A stretch of 44,557 bases of DNA from Promethearchaeota archaeon (lineage in GTDB: Archaea; Asgardarchaeota; Lokiarchaeia; Sigyniarchaeales; SOKP01), in contig RDOA01000007.1 of NCBI GenBank assembly GCA_011364925.1, forward strand, positions 70,936-115,492. Reading direction: 5' to 3'. The notes beneath the pieces are model-generated. The model had not been told where the DNA came from. It saw nothing but the letters and a program-made list of their open reading frames with translations, and ran no database searches. Shown here in pieces: positions 25,295-34,097 of the stretch. Numbering within the stretch: position 1 is the first letter of the stretch; each line of letters starts with the position of its first letter. Position numbers and translations under genes: made by a program.

Positions 25295-27667
25295 TTATTT
25301 AAGAAATTTTTTTCGATATATTGATATTATTCCTAATATTGCTATTGCACTAAATCCTAACACTAGAATAGGTTCATATCCAGGTATTTCAGAAACTTGG
25401 CTTAAATCTATATAAGCGAAAGCAGAAATCATACCTCTTGGCCCCCAAGCTCCCGTTGTAAGAGTTATCGAATTAGCATCGTAGTCATAAACTATGTTAT
25501 CATAAAATTCCGGAGGTGGTGAATCCCATTCCTCTGTTCCAGACGTGTTATAAGCGAAAAAGATTAGTTCAGTTTGGCTTAAATCTATTGTAGATGGAAA
25601 GTAAATGGTAAAAGTGATATTTCCATCAACCTGTCCATAGTTCGTAATTAACTGATCAAAAAATATCAATGCACTACCATTTGGTAAGGAAACATTTACA
25701 GGATTAAATGGGATTACACAGTAAATGTACTCAGCAGTTGGACCCGCTAACACATTCATTTCCACATCGACAGAGATATCCAGTGAGAAATCACTTTGTA
25801 AAGCAAACGAATTGCTTCCAGCTGAGAGCGTCTCAACTTTCTTCATATAAGATGAGATAAAGGTCCATTCTGAACCTGGAATTGGAGCTTTCACCCATCC
25901 ATGCATCATAATAACTCTTCCTGTTGGTACTTCAAAATGATAATAGAGCGTCTTATCTTCAGTTGAGTTGTGTAGAAATATGGTATCTGAAGATGTATAT
26001 GTGATCTCGTCATAAATTGATTCGAACATTACGAAGAAATCACCCATGTCAGATGCAATAGTATTTTCAGGGACTAACAAGGGCGGACCACCAGCTTCAA
26101 AGATTATCGGTGAAATAGGCCAATATGTATTTGCGATACATATGATATCAGTACCCATTAAAGACCAAGATTCTGTATTCGTATCCCAAACTTCAAAAGA
26201 TGCTTCAAGATATGAGAAGAATTGTAATTCTGGTTGTCCCGTTATAGGAATTGTAACTCCAATAGTACTGTACAAGTAAGCAAGCTCTGTCATATTCGCA
26301 TAAACAGTATATGATCCGCTAACAGTACCTCTGAAATCTCTCTGAGTATCTTCATTTGATTTGGTGTAAAAGGTGTCGCCAGGTGCTAATGACCAATCAA
26401 CAAGAGTTTCAGATTTAAGCTCATAAAACATAGTGTTTGACCCATCATATGTTAGAAAGGATTGAACTAACCCAGTAGTCTTATCGATCGATACCTCAGC
26501 AAAATCAGTCCCTGTCGAATTTTTGAGGATAGTTCGAAGATATCCGTTCTCATAATATGTGATTTCGTCGAATGGTGTATCCCAAATTTTAATTGTATCA
26601 TTATTCCACATAAACTCAAAATTTTCTTTTTGTACATTGCTAGGATATACAAATGTTAACATCGGACCCATCGAATCATAATATTGTGGATAAAAATTAT
26701 TTGCTAAACCTATTGGTTCATCAATTTCAATGAGTTCATAGTCAGTTCCATTCCAATCATAAATATCAGCATACACAACCTCATAAATCATATAGATGAT
26801 GGAGGATTCGTCAAACCAATTTTTAGTCTTCTCAAGCATAAGAGGTGAAATATCTGTTATGTGAAACTTAACATCCATTGCGTCGTCTATCCAGTCCATA
26901 CCTTCGTAAAGATCGTAAAGAATATCTTCTCCTACACTAACACCCCATTCTACTTCATCAGTTATATCAAAATCAAAAACTCTCGTTATTGTTGCATTTA
27001 TATAAACCGGACCATTCATCCAGATCACTAAATACGCATTCGCAGATTCTAAGGTACCATTATCATAATAAAAACTCTCTATGAAATATCCATCAGTTGA
27101 ATTTGAGAATAAAATTCTATTGGTTGCAGGATCCGATTCAAAATGGTCATACTGATTGTTCCCTGTAGCTATTCCAGAGGGATAATAGAATGATTCGTTT
27201 AAAATATCATCCATTATATCAACTTGAAGACCACTTGAGCCATTTAGTGGTAAAAGCATAGCTGTACCACTACGTCCCGCTCGATATTTATGTTCAATAG
27301 TGTCGGAACTATTAAAACCAAAAAGTGCAAATTCATAAGGATCTTCATAGGCTTCAATTGCAGCACTTGTCAGGTTATAAAAACATTGAGTGGCATTTAC
27401 TTGTGAAAAATCATTAACACCAAGATAATCCAAGGTAACATTTTCTATTGATGTGATGTTGTAAATCCAGATATCTTTAAACATTGCAACAACTTCTCCA
27501 TTGGTAACATTAGTTACGATAAATTCGGTTTCATAATATAACTGGTCCCCCACATCTACACCCCAGTGCCATCCATTATTTGGATGTGACATAGGGATAT
27601 CTGGACCCGCTTTTACATTTAAGAGAATATTGCTTAAGCTTGCACTTGAAGTTAGTACAAATAGCAA
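25295..27667 (-). CDS. Large secreted/surface protein with C-terminal sorting-type tail
   Basis: The 790-residue protein has a hydrophobic start (LLFVLTSSASLS), then a long Asp/Tyr/Thr/Asn-rich beta region with repeated sections starting W-G-V-x-V-G-D-x-x-Y (for example HWGVDVGDQLYY and EWGVSVGEDILYD). It ends with E-I-P-G-Y, a membrane helix and RKKFLK. It should be exported and anchored. Only a TTG at 27667 is available in frame, which leaves no basic n-region. The codons just upstream (KKSYFKTILTL) would supply one, and a one-base shift in the A7 run at 27692-27698 would join them to a TTG at 27716. The annotated 5' end is therefore probably incomplete. Function unknown. Confidence 0.8.
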   Translation of the reverse strand: MLFVLTSSASLSNILLNVKAGPDIPMSHPNNGWHWGVDVGDQLYYETEFIVTNVTNGEVVAMFKDIWIYNITSIENVTLDYLGVNDFSQVNATQCFYNLTSAAIEAYEDPYEFALFGFNSSDTIEHKYRAGRSGTAMLLPLNGSSGLQVDIMDDILNESFYYPSGIATGNNQYDHFESDPATNRILFSNSTDGYFIESFYYDNGTLESANAYLVIWMNGPVYINATITRVFDFDITDEVEWGVSVGEDILYDLYEGMDWIDDAMDVKFHITDISPLMLEKTKNWFDESSIIYMIYEVVYADIYDWNGTDYELIEIDEPIGLANNFYPQYYDSMGPMLTFVYPSNVQKENFEFMWNNDTIKIWDTPFDEITYYENGYLRTILKNSTGTDFAEVSIDKTTGLVQSFLTYDGSNTMFYELKSETLVDWSLAPGDTFYTKSNEDTQRDFRGTVSGSYTVYANMTELAYLYSTIGVTIPITGQPELQFFSYLEASFEVWDTNTESWSLMGTDIICIANTYWPISPIIFEAGGPPLLVPENTIASDMGDFFVMFESIYDEITYTSSDTIFLHNSTEDKTLYYHFEVPTGRVIMMHGWVKAPIPGSEWTFISSYMKKVETLSAGSNSFALQSDFSLDISVDVEMNVLAGPTAEYIYCVIPFNPVNVSLPNGSALIFFDQLITNYGQVDGNITFTIYFPSTIDLSQTELIFFAYNTSGTEEWDSPPPEFYDNIVYDYDANSITLTTGAWGPRGMISAFAYIDLSQVSEIPGYEPILVLGFSAIAILGIISIYRKKFLK

Positions 27668-27824
27668 AGTTAGGATAGTTTTAAAATACGATTTTTTTAA
27701 ATTCGTCGTTTATCAACCCTAAACCTAGTTTTATAAAATAAATTTAAATTATTGATATTAATACATCTTTATATAATTGTGCTAATATTAAGTTCAATAT
27801 TTGTGTCAAGTAAATAAGTAGGAT

Positions 27825-29339
27825 TTAAAGGTTTTTAAGCCAATTAGGATCAATTTTATTTAAGGCGCCCTCGACTTCTTTTCTAACGTCCCAATTATCG
27901 TCCCATAAAGAATTTGATAAAGCCTTAAGCGCTTCTCTATTGCCCATTTGACCTAATGCCTTTGCAGACGCTATCCTAATTTTTGGATCTTTATCTTTGA
28001 GCATATCTATGAAAGGAGAAATGTCACTGATGGTTTCAAACTTTCCTAGCGCTAATGCTATCCAGCTTTTAATGAAAAGATCATCATCGTTAATTAAAGG
28101 TAGTAGATCTTCCACATTCTCTTCACTGCCTAATTTTATCAATACTTTTACTGCTGCTCTTCGTGTCTTCCAATCTTGAGATTTCAAAAGCGTTTTTACT
28201 TCACCAATAATTATTTGATTTGGATTGATAGATAATGAATCAATAGCAATCTCTCTTACCTTATTGACAGCATCGTGTAATAACCCTAATAACAGGAATT
28301 TTTCTTGATCATTACCTATTTTACCTATTAACTTTGCACATAAGCTCCTTACTTTCCATTCTTTTGCTTTAAGCCCTTCAATGATTTGATATGGAATTCT
28401 ACCTCCAGAAATTTGAACGAGGGAATTAAAGGCTAATTTTCTTATTTTGTTATCGTTGCTTTTAAAAGAGTTGATCATATAATCAATCGAACTTTTATCC
28501 TTGAGTAAACCTAAGAGTTTGATTGCTTCCTTCCTCTCAACCATATTTTTACTGTTTGCGACTTCGTAAACTTTTTCATAGGAGTTTTGTGTAATGTAGA
28601 TGTTCTTTAACGATTGTAGGGCTAACTTGCGGATCTCTTCATCCTTATGTTTTAGTAAGTTTAGAAGAGGATCTATTGCTCGCTTGCTTTTTATATACCC
28701 TAAAGCCTTAATGCTTGCCTTTTTAACATCAACATCAATATCCTCCAACAGATTTATGATAAGACGTGCGTCTTTTGTTTTAATAGTTTTTTCTAATGCT
28801 TGAATCGCATTACTCCTGACTTCGGGATCGGTTTTATGAAGCAATTCTTTTAAAAAATTCGTTGATTCTTCATCCTGAATCCTACCTAAAATGAAAGGAA
28901 TTGAACGCTTAATATGGACATTTCCTTTATTATAAAATCCTATTATTTCGTTTAGGTTTCCTAAATTTCCTATATTTACTACTGAGTTGATTACACTGTC
29001 CCTAATTTCTAAAGAAGGATTGCTAAGCATTTCCAATAGTGGGATTAATGAAGTATGGCTTTTTTCTTTCCCTAATGCAACCACTGCCATTTTCCGAACT
29101 TCAATGGAATTATCAGAGAGAGCCTTAATTAAAATTGATTTTGAGGATTCTGGCACGTTATTAGATAAATATTTAACAATTTCAGCTCGTACTCTCCCAT
29201 CTGATTCAATTTTATATTGTTTAGAGAAAAAAGTCAAGCTTTCGTTATCATTTAAATTTCCAACAGCGTTTAATATCCTTATTTTTTCTTCTGGAGTTGT
29301 CGCTTTAAGATACTCCTCCCTAAATTCTGGAAAATTCAT
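27825..29339 (-). CDS. HEAT-repeat protein
   Basis: A 504-residue alpha-solenoid made of about 15 HEAT repeats of 31 residues, with the typical pattern D-x-x-V/I-R-x-x-A-x-x-A-L-G (for example DPKIRIASAKALGQMG and EVRKMAVVALGKE). Such scaffolds bind other proteins; HEAT repeats of this PBS-lyase-like type are common in archaea. ATG at 29339 is preferred over the TTG at 29345, because AGGGAT lies about nine bases before it. No enzyme domain or membrane segment is present. The partner is unknown, and the neighbouring genes give no strong clue. Confidence 0.93.
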   Translation of the reverse strand: MNFPEFREEYLKATTPEEKIRILNAVGNLNDNESLTFFSKQYKIESDGRVRAEIVKYLSNNVPESSKSILIKALSDNSIEVRKMAVVALGKEKSHTSLIPLLEMLSNPSLEIRDSVINSVVNIGNLGNLNEIIGFYNKGNVHIKRSIPFILGRIQDEESTNFLKELLHKTDPEVRSNAIQALEKTIKTKDARLIINLLEDIDVDVKKASIKALGYIKSKRAIDPLLNLLKHKDEEIRKLALQSLKNIYITQNSYEKVYEVANSKNMVERKEAIKLLGLLKDKSSIDYMINSFKSNDNKIRKLAFNSLVQISGGRIPYQIIEGLKAKEWKVRSLCAKLIGKIGNDQEKFLLLGLLHDAVNKVREIAIDSLSINPNQIIIGEVKTLLKSQDWKTRRAAVKVLIKLGSEENVEDLLPLINDDDLFIKSWIALALGKFETISDISPFIDMLKDKDPKIRIASAKALGQMGNREALKALSNSLWDDNWDVRKEVEGALNKIDPNWLKNL

Positions 29340-29481
29340 ATACAATATCCCTAATCTTATACTTTGAATAAAATGAGTCTATAACTAGAAAATCGAGTTC
29401 CTATTTTTATTATTACGCAAATGTAAAATTATACTCCTTGTAGTAAAATTAAATTCTATCGTTACATATTGAATTTTGATT

Positions 29482-30186
29482 ATGAAATTTATCCCCTATG
29501 AGTCTCGCACAAAGGCTGGAGAAATTTTAGCTGAATTTGTACTAAATCGCAATCAAGATATAAAGCGAGTAATTGAAAAAAACAGAGAAAACGTTTTCTT
29601 GTTTGCTATTCCTAATGGTGGCGTCTCCGTGGCGGAAGGATTTTGCAGTGTAATTAAAATTAATTACGATATCTTAATCGTTAGAAAGATTAAGATTCCT
29701 TATAACACTGAAGCCGGTTTTGGTTCAGTTACTACAGATGGCACGGTCTTAATTAATGAATCATTGCTACCCCATTTAAATCTACCAAAACAGTCAATAC
29801 AAAGATCTATCGAGACCACAAAGAGGGAAATCCGGGAAAGAATCGATTTTTACGGTAAAACTTCTGATGTAGAATCACATTATAAATCTTTCATAAAAGA
29901 TAACTATGTGTTTATAGCGGACGATGGTTTAGCTTCAGGATACACTATGCTGGCGGCTATTAAGATGATTAAAAAATACAAACCGAGACAATTATTTGTA
30001 GGAGTCCCAACTGCACCATTACACACCGTAAACAATATTAAAAGCGAAATTGATGAGGTGTATTGCCCTAATATAAGAGAAACGTCTTGGTTTGCTGTAG
30101 CTGATGCGTACAAATATTGGTACGATGTTTCAGAAAATGAGGTTTTTGATATAATTAGAACATCATCATATTATATTAACAAATAA
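29482..30186 (+). CDS. Predicted phosphoribosyltransferase
   Basis: A 234-residue type I PRTase of the COG1926 kind. The PRPP-binding loop is ADDGLASGYTM (acidic pair then Gly-rich loop), preceded by FAIPNGGVSVAEG and VRKIKIPYNTEAGFG and followed by VGVPTAPLHTV. The C-terminus FAVADAYKYWYDVSENEV is typical of this family. These proteins use PRPP, but for most the base acceptor is unknown. ATG at 29482 is chosen; a TTG at 29476 would add two residues. There is no clear ribosome-binding site, so the mRNA may be leaderless. It diverges from the HEAT-repeat gene. Confidence 0.92.
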   Translation: MKFIPYESRTKAGEILAEFVLNRNQDIKRVIEKNRENVFLFAIPNGGVSVAEGFCSVIKINYDILIVRKIKIPYNTEAGFGSVTTDGTVLINESLLPHLNLPKQSIQRSIETTKREIRERIDFYGKTSDVESHYKSFIKDNYVFIADDGLASGYTMLAAIKMIKKYKPRQLFVGVPTAPLHTVNNIKSEIDEVYCPNIRETSWFAVADAYKYWYDVSENEVFDIIRTSSYYINK

Positions 30187-30240
30187 TTTGGAACACAACT
30201 ATTTGTAGAGTATAAAAGAAAAGTAAAAAAAATAAGAAAT

Positions 30241-30477
30241 TTACGAACTGAGTAATTGAAAGAGTATCGTGGCGTGAGGGATATAGAATTGATCTTTTAC
30301 TTTTATTACAACTGTATGGAAGTATTCGGCTAAACCTAGAAAACCTCGTATAACAGATTCATCCTCTTCGAACTTAAAAACAACTCTGGCAATAGCTGCA
30401 CTGGTGCTAAAATTGGCTTTTTCATATACCCTTTCATCGATTAAGGGAATTTTCAATTCGTTTACAATTTCATACAC
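30241..30477 (-). CDS. Small hypothetical protein (78 residues or more)
   Basis: The frame encodes a mixed alpha/beta sequence with no membrane segment, including YEKANFSTSAAIARVVFKF and GLAEYFHTVVIKVKDQFYI. It looks like a real folded protein and not a chance frame. The first conventional start is GTG at 30477, but protein-like sequence (IPKRELFIKR) continues in frame up to a stop at 30540-30538 with no ATG, GTG or TTG. The true start may therefore be a rarer codon such as ATT at 30507, or the 5' end may be decayed. No family is recognised. It converges with the phosphoribosyltransferase gene. Confidence 0.45.
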   Translation of the reverse strand: MYEIVNELKIPLIDERVYEKANFSTSAAIARVVFKFEEDESVIRGFLGLAEYFHTVVIKVKDQFYIPHATILFQLLSS

Positions 30478-30607
30478 TCGCTTGATAAAGAGTTCTCGTT
30501 TCGGAATGTTTATACACCTATTAAGATTGAATTCTAATTATTAAAGATACAAATGAAATATGATATATAATATATTAGATTTGAAAAATTTAATTGTTTT
30601 TTTTTTC

Positions 30608-30675
30608 TTAACAAATTTCAGATTGTGGAGATTTTGTTTAACTAGTATAAAAAATGCGATACAAGTATTATAAAA
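30608..30675. repeat. 68-bp dispersed repeat, copy 1
   Basis: The segment from TTAACAAATTTCAGATTG to CAAGTATTATAAAA matches copy 2 at 33133-33200 in the same orientation, with four substitutions in 68 positions and no gaps. Both copies follow a long T run. It contains complementary ends ACAAATT/ATTTTGT (one mismatch here, perfect in copy 2), the palindrome ACTAGT and ATAC-AA-GTAT. It is outside any convincing gene. Confidence 0.85.
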
Positions 30676-30842
30676 TTCGGGATTAAGAGTTATCTTGTAA
30701 TATAGAGATAGGATACTTCTCATCCGAGAATAAATCAAAAAAGAACTCAATAGGAGCAATAGCTTTTTTAAAAACCTTTAATTTATGCGGAGGATTCTTT
30801 ATAGGACTAATCTAAAGTAATACCATTATTTTAAAAAATAAT

Positions 30843-30853
30843 AAAAAAAAAAA
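30843..30853 (-). terminator. Oligo-U tract after the substrate-binding protein gene
   Basis: Eleven A on the plus strand, about 34 bases beyond the stop codon of the minus-strand gene, give a U11 tract in its transcript; a plausible archaeal terminator. Confidence 0.4.
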
Positions 30854-30886
30854 TTTTTAATAATGATTTGATTTAAATCTGCATTT

Positions 30887-32656
30887 TTAACTGAAGTAGC
30901 ATCCGTAAAAATAAGTTCTGGAAGCAGGGTTTGAAACGAATCCATGGAAATTGTTCACCCAGGCGTCATAATTGATAGCCGAGACAAGTGGCATTCCAGG
31001 GTAGTCTACCTCAACCATTTCTCTTTGAAGTTCCCAGTACATTAACTTTCTTGTTTGTGGATTAGTCTCGGTGAGACCAGCGTCCATCAGTCTCTGTGCG
31101 GGTGCCGTAGTTGGGTTATAGTTTACGTTGTAGTTTCCCCCGTTCATATCTGATTGATTACTCCAAATTGGGTTAAACCAGTTCTCGGGATCGAGATAAT
31201 CAGGCGCCCAACCAAGAGCGTATGTATCCATTTTATGGCGATCAACCAAGATTGCATCAAGCATGTCGCCAAACGCGACACCAATCGAAGATAAGTCGAC
31301 ACCGATGTATTGGCAATCAAACGATAATCTATCTCCATAGGCTTGCCTTTTCGTATTTCCGAGATTCCAGGTAAAGTTATAGGAAGCAATTGGAGAACCA
31401 CCGGTAGCAACCGTAATCCATTGGGCATCTGTACTTGCAGCGGTTAAGCCCTTCGCGGCGCAAATCGGACCCCAAACAGGGTCAGTCAAGAGAACGTTTC
31501 TCGCAAAGGCTCGATCGAAGGTAGGAGCATTTAAACTATAGTTGGCATATGCTATTCCCATTGGTATATAAGTAGGCCATCTGACCGCATCACCATTCCG
31601 AATTACATCAATTACATACGTGTAGTTATACGAGTAGGCGATTGCTTTTCTCATAACAACGTCAATATGATCAACATTGAAAGTGATATAGTCACTTGAA
31701 AAAAAGTTTCCGGCATAAACCAAGTCTAAATTTGGGTCAGCTTCAATTTGGGTGAAGAATGGTCTGTCTGGTCTTATTAATACATTAACGTCACTAGATA
31801 AGAACGCTTGGTTCATAGTGTTTATATCGTCAAAAACATCCCAAATGACTGAGTCAAGTTGTGCGGGTCCTTGCCAATAGTCGTCGAATTTGACTATCTT
31901 CTGTTCGACATCAGCTAAAATGTATGAAAGTTCGAAAGGACCTGTTCCTACTAATTTCTCGTCGTTTCGATAGTATCTATTTGGTGGAGCGTGATTTGGG
32001 GATAACATTGACATACCATAGAATCCCAAAAGTGCCATGAAAGAAGCTTTTACCTCGTTTAACACGATCTTAATTACATAATCTGAAACTACTTCAGTCC
32101 TATTAAGAAGTAGCGACCCAGTAGAAGTTTTGTATAAGATAAAAGTCTGAGTTGGTAGAACGGTAGTAGGCAAAGAAGTATTGAATGGGAAATCGTATCC
32201 ACCAGCTGTATATCCATCAGGATAGTAGGAATTACCAGACCAATTCATAAAGTAATTATACCTATCAAGGGTCCATTTAGCGGTATAAGCGTTGAATAAC
32301 GTTCCGTCGTGGAAATAAACGCCCTGTCTAAGAGGAATAGTGTATTCTAAACCGTCTGGTGAAATGGTAGGTAACGCTGTTGCTAATAATGGGATAGTTG
32401 GGAAAGCTGGATCTGACCAGTTTACTACATATAATGACTCAGCAATATTTTCGATTACATTGCTAGACGCAGTATCATACGCGTATTGTGGATCAAGATC
32501 TACTACAGTGTCTGTTGTAGCGACAATAGCTTCTTGCTTTGGCGGCGGTGGAGTAGGTTGAATAAGTCCCAAGAAGCTACCAAGGATTATGTTACCTACA
32601 CCAGAAAAGATTAACGCAATCGCGAGAATCACTATTACTATATTTTTTCTTTCCAT
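30887..32656 (-). CDS. ABC-type oligopeptide-binding protein (SBP family 5)
   Basis: A 589-residue extracytoplasmic solute receptor. One N-terminal membrane helix (about 5-28) is followed by a Pro-rich linker (PTPPPPK), then the family 5 fold: DTVVDLDPQYAYD, FPTIPLLATALPTISPDG, RQGVYFHDGTLFNAYTAKWTLDR, and near the end ALGWAPDYLDPENWFNP. Such receptors deliver oligopeptides, nickel or sugars to an importer. No permease or ATPase gene is adjacent, so it is an orphan receptor or uses a transporter encoded elsewhere. Its base composition looks a little richer in G+C than its surroundings, and it is bracketed by two copies of a 68-bp repeat, which may hint at transfer. ATG start at 32656. Confidence 0.92.
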   Translation of the reverse strand: MERKNIVIVILAIALIFSGVGNIILGSFLGLIQPTPPPPKQEAIVATTDTVVDLDPQYAYDTASSNVIENIAESLYVVNWSDPAFPTIPLLATALPTISPDGLEYTIPLRQGVYFHDGTLFNAYTAKWTLDRYNYFMNWSGNSYYPDGYTAGGYDFPFNTSLPTTVLPTQTFILYKTSTGSLLLNRTEVVSDYVIKIVLNEVKASFMALLGFYGMSMLSPNHAPPNRYYRNDEKLVGTGPFELSYILADVEQKIVKFDDYWQGPAQLDSVIWDVFDDINTMNQAFLSSDVNVLIRPDRPFFTQIEADPNLDLVYAGNFFSSDYITFNVDHIDVVMRKAIAYSYNYTYVIDVIRNGDAVRWPTYIPMGIAYANYSLNAPTFDRAFARNVLLTDPVWGPICAAKGLTAASTDAQWITVATGGSPIASYNFTWNLGNTKRQAYGDRLSFDCQYIGVDLSSIGVAFGDMLDAILVDRHKMDTYALGWAPDYLDPENWFNPIWSNQSDMNGGNYNVNYNPTTAPAQRLMDAGLTETNPQTRKLMYWELQREMVEVDYPGMPLVSAINYDAWVNNFHGFVSNPASRTYFYGCYFS

Positions 32657-33298
32657 TTTTTAATCACATTATAAATTTTGTTATATATTTTTAATTTAAA
32701 TGTATGGCTTAGGAATTTGCTAGTTATGTATACTTATAATAGTAATTACAATTTTGATGTATTGTTGTACAACATTTACCGTTGTAATTCCTTTTTTATT
32801 TAAAATGACTATTTTAAAATTGATTAAAAGATCTTAAATGAGAAGATGGATGATGGATAATAATCTCAATTATCTTAAAGAATTTATTGGGCAACTACAG
32901 AAAAAACTCCTTTTACCTCAATATTTAGACATAAATGAGAAATATTTTGGTATAAAGAAGCAACTATCATTATTTTTCACCTGTGGAAATCAAAAAGAAG
33001 GTTGTTTTCATTCAAATTAAAACATTTTTATAATTACAACTTCCGAATGGAATAAGTGGTAAAAACTTCAATCACGGCGATAGAAAATCATTATAATAGG
33101 ATAGAACATAGAAAAAATGAACTTTTTTTTTATTAACAAATTTCAGATTGTGGAGAATTTGTCTAACTAGTGTGAAAAATGCGATACAAGTATTATAAAA
33201 AAATAAAAATAAAAATATAAATTAATATAATACAATTACTACTATAGCTATATATTATTCCATAAAAAATTAAAAAAGCTAGAGGAATTGATGGAAGT
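32657..33298. other. Intergenic stretch containing repeat copy 2
   Basis: About 640 bases, very AT-rich. It contains the second 68-bp repeat (33133-33200), probably the promoter of the substrate-binding protein gene at its left end, and the start region of the next gene. A 60-codon plus-strand frame (32838-33020) ends in a Cys-containing tail, but I see neither a ribosome-binding site nor a family match; it could be gene debris. Confidence 0.5.
33133..33200. repeat. 68-bp dispersed repeat, copy 2
   Basis: Same orientation as copy 1 (30608-30675), 64 of 68 bases identical. Differences are T/A, T/C, A/G and A/G. The first restores a perfect ACAAATT/AATTTGT stem. The T-to-C and the second A-to-G lie at facing positions around ACTAGT and would preserve pairing. 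It sits about 480 bases upstream of the substrate-binding gene and 98 bases before the proline-rich protein gene. Confidence 0.85.
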
Positions 33299-33997
33299 TT
33301 GGTTTCGAAAGATCAAAAGAAATTAGAGAGAGTCGTAAATTTTATGAAAAAGGGATTGGAATCCCTTTCTGACGATTTAGAAGAAACAGTTAAAGGAATT
33401 AATGATTTTATAAAATCATTAAACAAGGCACTTAAAGATTTGAAAGATGTCTCAGTAGAACCATCATTAAAGACTGTAAGTACATCCTCTAAAAAAGTTG
33501 TATCCACCTCAACGGGTCAAGCGAAGACTGCTGCTGCCAGCACATTATTCAATTTATTAAGCGGTACTCCTGGAGCGGCACCGGCTATTGCAAGTGCTTC
33601 TCCGTCTATTGAAGCCCCACCTTCTTCTCCTACGGTTGGACCTCCAAAAAGACCTGCAAGTGGAGTTCCTCCAAAAGCTCCCTCTACAGGTGGCCCTCCT
33701 AAGCGTACTAATCTACCACCTGCACCCAAATTACCTCCAGTAGCTGGAACTGGTCCGCCACAAGCACCGAATAAAGGAGTTGTTCAAACACCATCATTTG
33801 CTAAAAGACCAACTCCACCTGCCGCTCCCGCTACCGGAATTCCCGCAAGACCACCTAGTGCGCCATCAACTAGCTCTGCTCCAGCCCCAGCTCCAGCTCC
33901 TGTAAGTGCAGCTCAAAGTGGTGGGGGATTAAGTTCTTTACGCGACGAAATGCTAGAGGAATTAAATCGCTTAAAGAAAATCATGAGAGGAGATTAA
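33299..33997 (+). CDS. Coiled-coil / proline-rich protein of unknown function
   Basis: The 232-residue soluble protein has three parts. Residues 5-50 form an amphipathic coiled coil (KLERVVNFMKKGLESLSDDL). Residues 90-203 are a disordered Pro/Ala/Ser region with repeated G-P-P-K-R, P-P-K-A-P and (AP)4 elements. Residues 211-230 are a charged helix (LRDEMLEELNRLKKIM). The layout recalls eukaryotic proline-rich adaptors that bind profilin or SH3-like partners and oligomerise by coiled coils; that is inference from architecture. The start is uncertain: TTG at 33299 is the only conventional one in frame. A good AGAGG-ATG pair at 33281-33293 lies in another frame that closes after 12 codons. An actin-family gene lies 2 kb downstream. 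Confidence 0.75.
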   Translation: MVSKDQKKLERVVNFMKKGLESLSDDLEETVKGINDFIKSLNKALKDLKDVSVEPSLKTVSTSSKKVVSTSTGQAKTAAASTLFNLLSGTPGAAPAIASASPSIEAPPSSPTVGPPKRPASGVPPKAPSTGGPPKRTNLPPAPKLPPVAGTGPPQAPNKGVVQTPSFAKRPTPPAAPATGIPARPPSAPSTSSAPAPAPAPVSAAQSGGGLSSLRDEMLEELNRLKKIMRGD

Positions 33998-34002
33998 GAA
34001 CC

Positions 34003-34010
34003 TTTTTTTT
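34003..34010 (+). terminator. Oligo-T tract after the proline-rich protein gene
   Basis: Eight T residues five bases after the stop codon; a probable termination tract. Confidence 0.35.
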
Positions 34011-34097
34011 ACCTTTAATCTTTATTCCTAAGTGTTTTTAGCATCATCTACTTTCAGCAACAACTTTTTATTACAACTAATAAAATCTTAATTATTA

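Larger units (their letters stand above)
30478..30886. other. AT-rich intergenic stretch containing repeat copy 1
   Basis: About 400 bases without a convincing gene. It holds the first 68-bp repeat (30608-30675) and an A11 tract (30843-30853) downstream of the substrate-binding protein gene. A 72-codon minus-strand frame crosses it but is mostly low-complexity Lys/Phe/Ile and is probably not a gene. Confidence 0.5.

Noticed and set aside
30541-30759. 72-codon minus-strand frame crossing repeat copy 1
   Set aside because: Low-complexity Lys/Phe/Ile sequence without ribosome-binding site. The part inside the repeat is also open in copy 2, but three of the four substitutions change the residue, so there is no sign of protein-level constraint.
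32838-33020. 60-codon plus-strand frame in the gap before the proline-rich gene
   Set aside because: No family match and no convincing ribosome-binding site; could be gene debris but cannot be supported as a gene.
33291-33326. ATG with good AGAGG site just before the proline-rich gene
   Set aside because: Its frame ends after 12 codons and does not match the coiled-coil frame; considered as a possible frameshifted start but there is no direct evidence.
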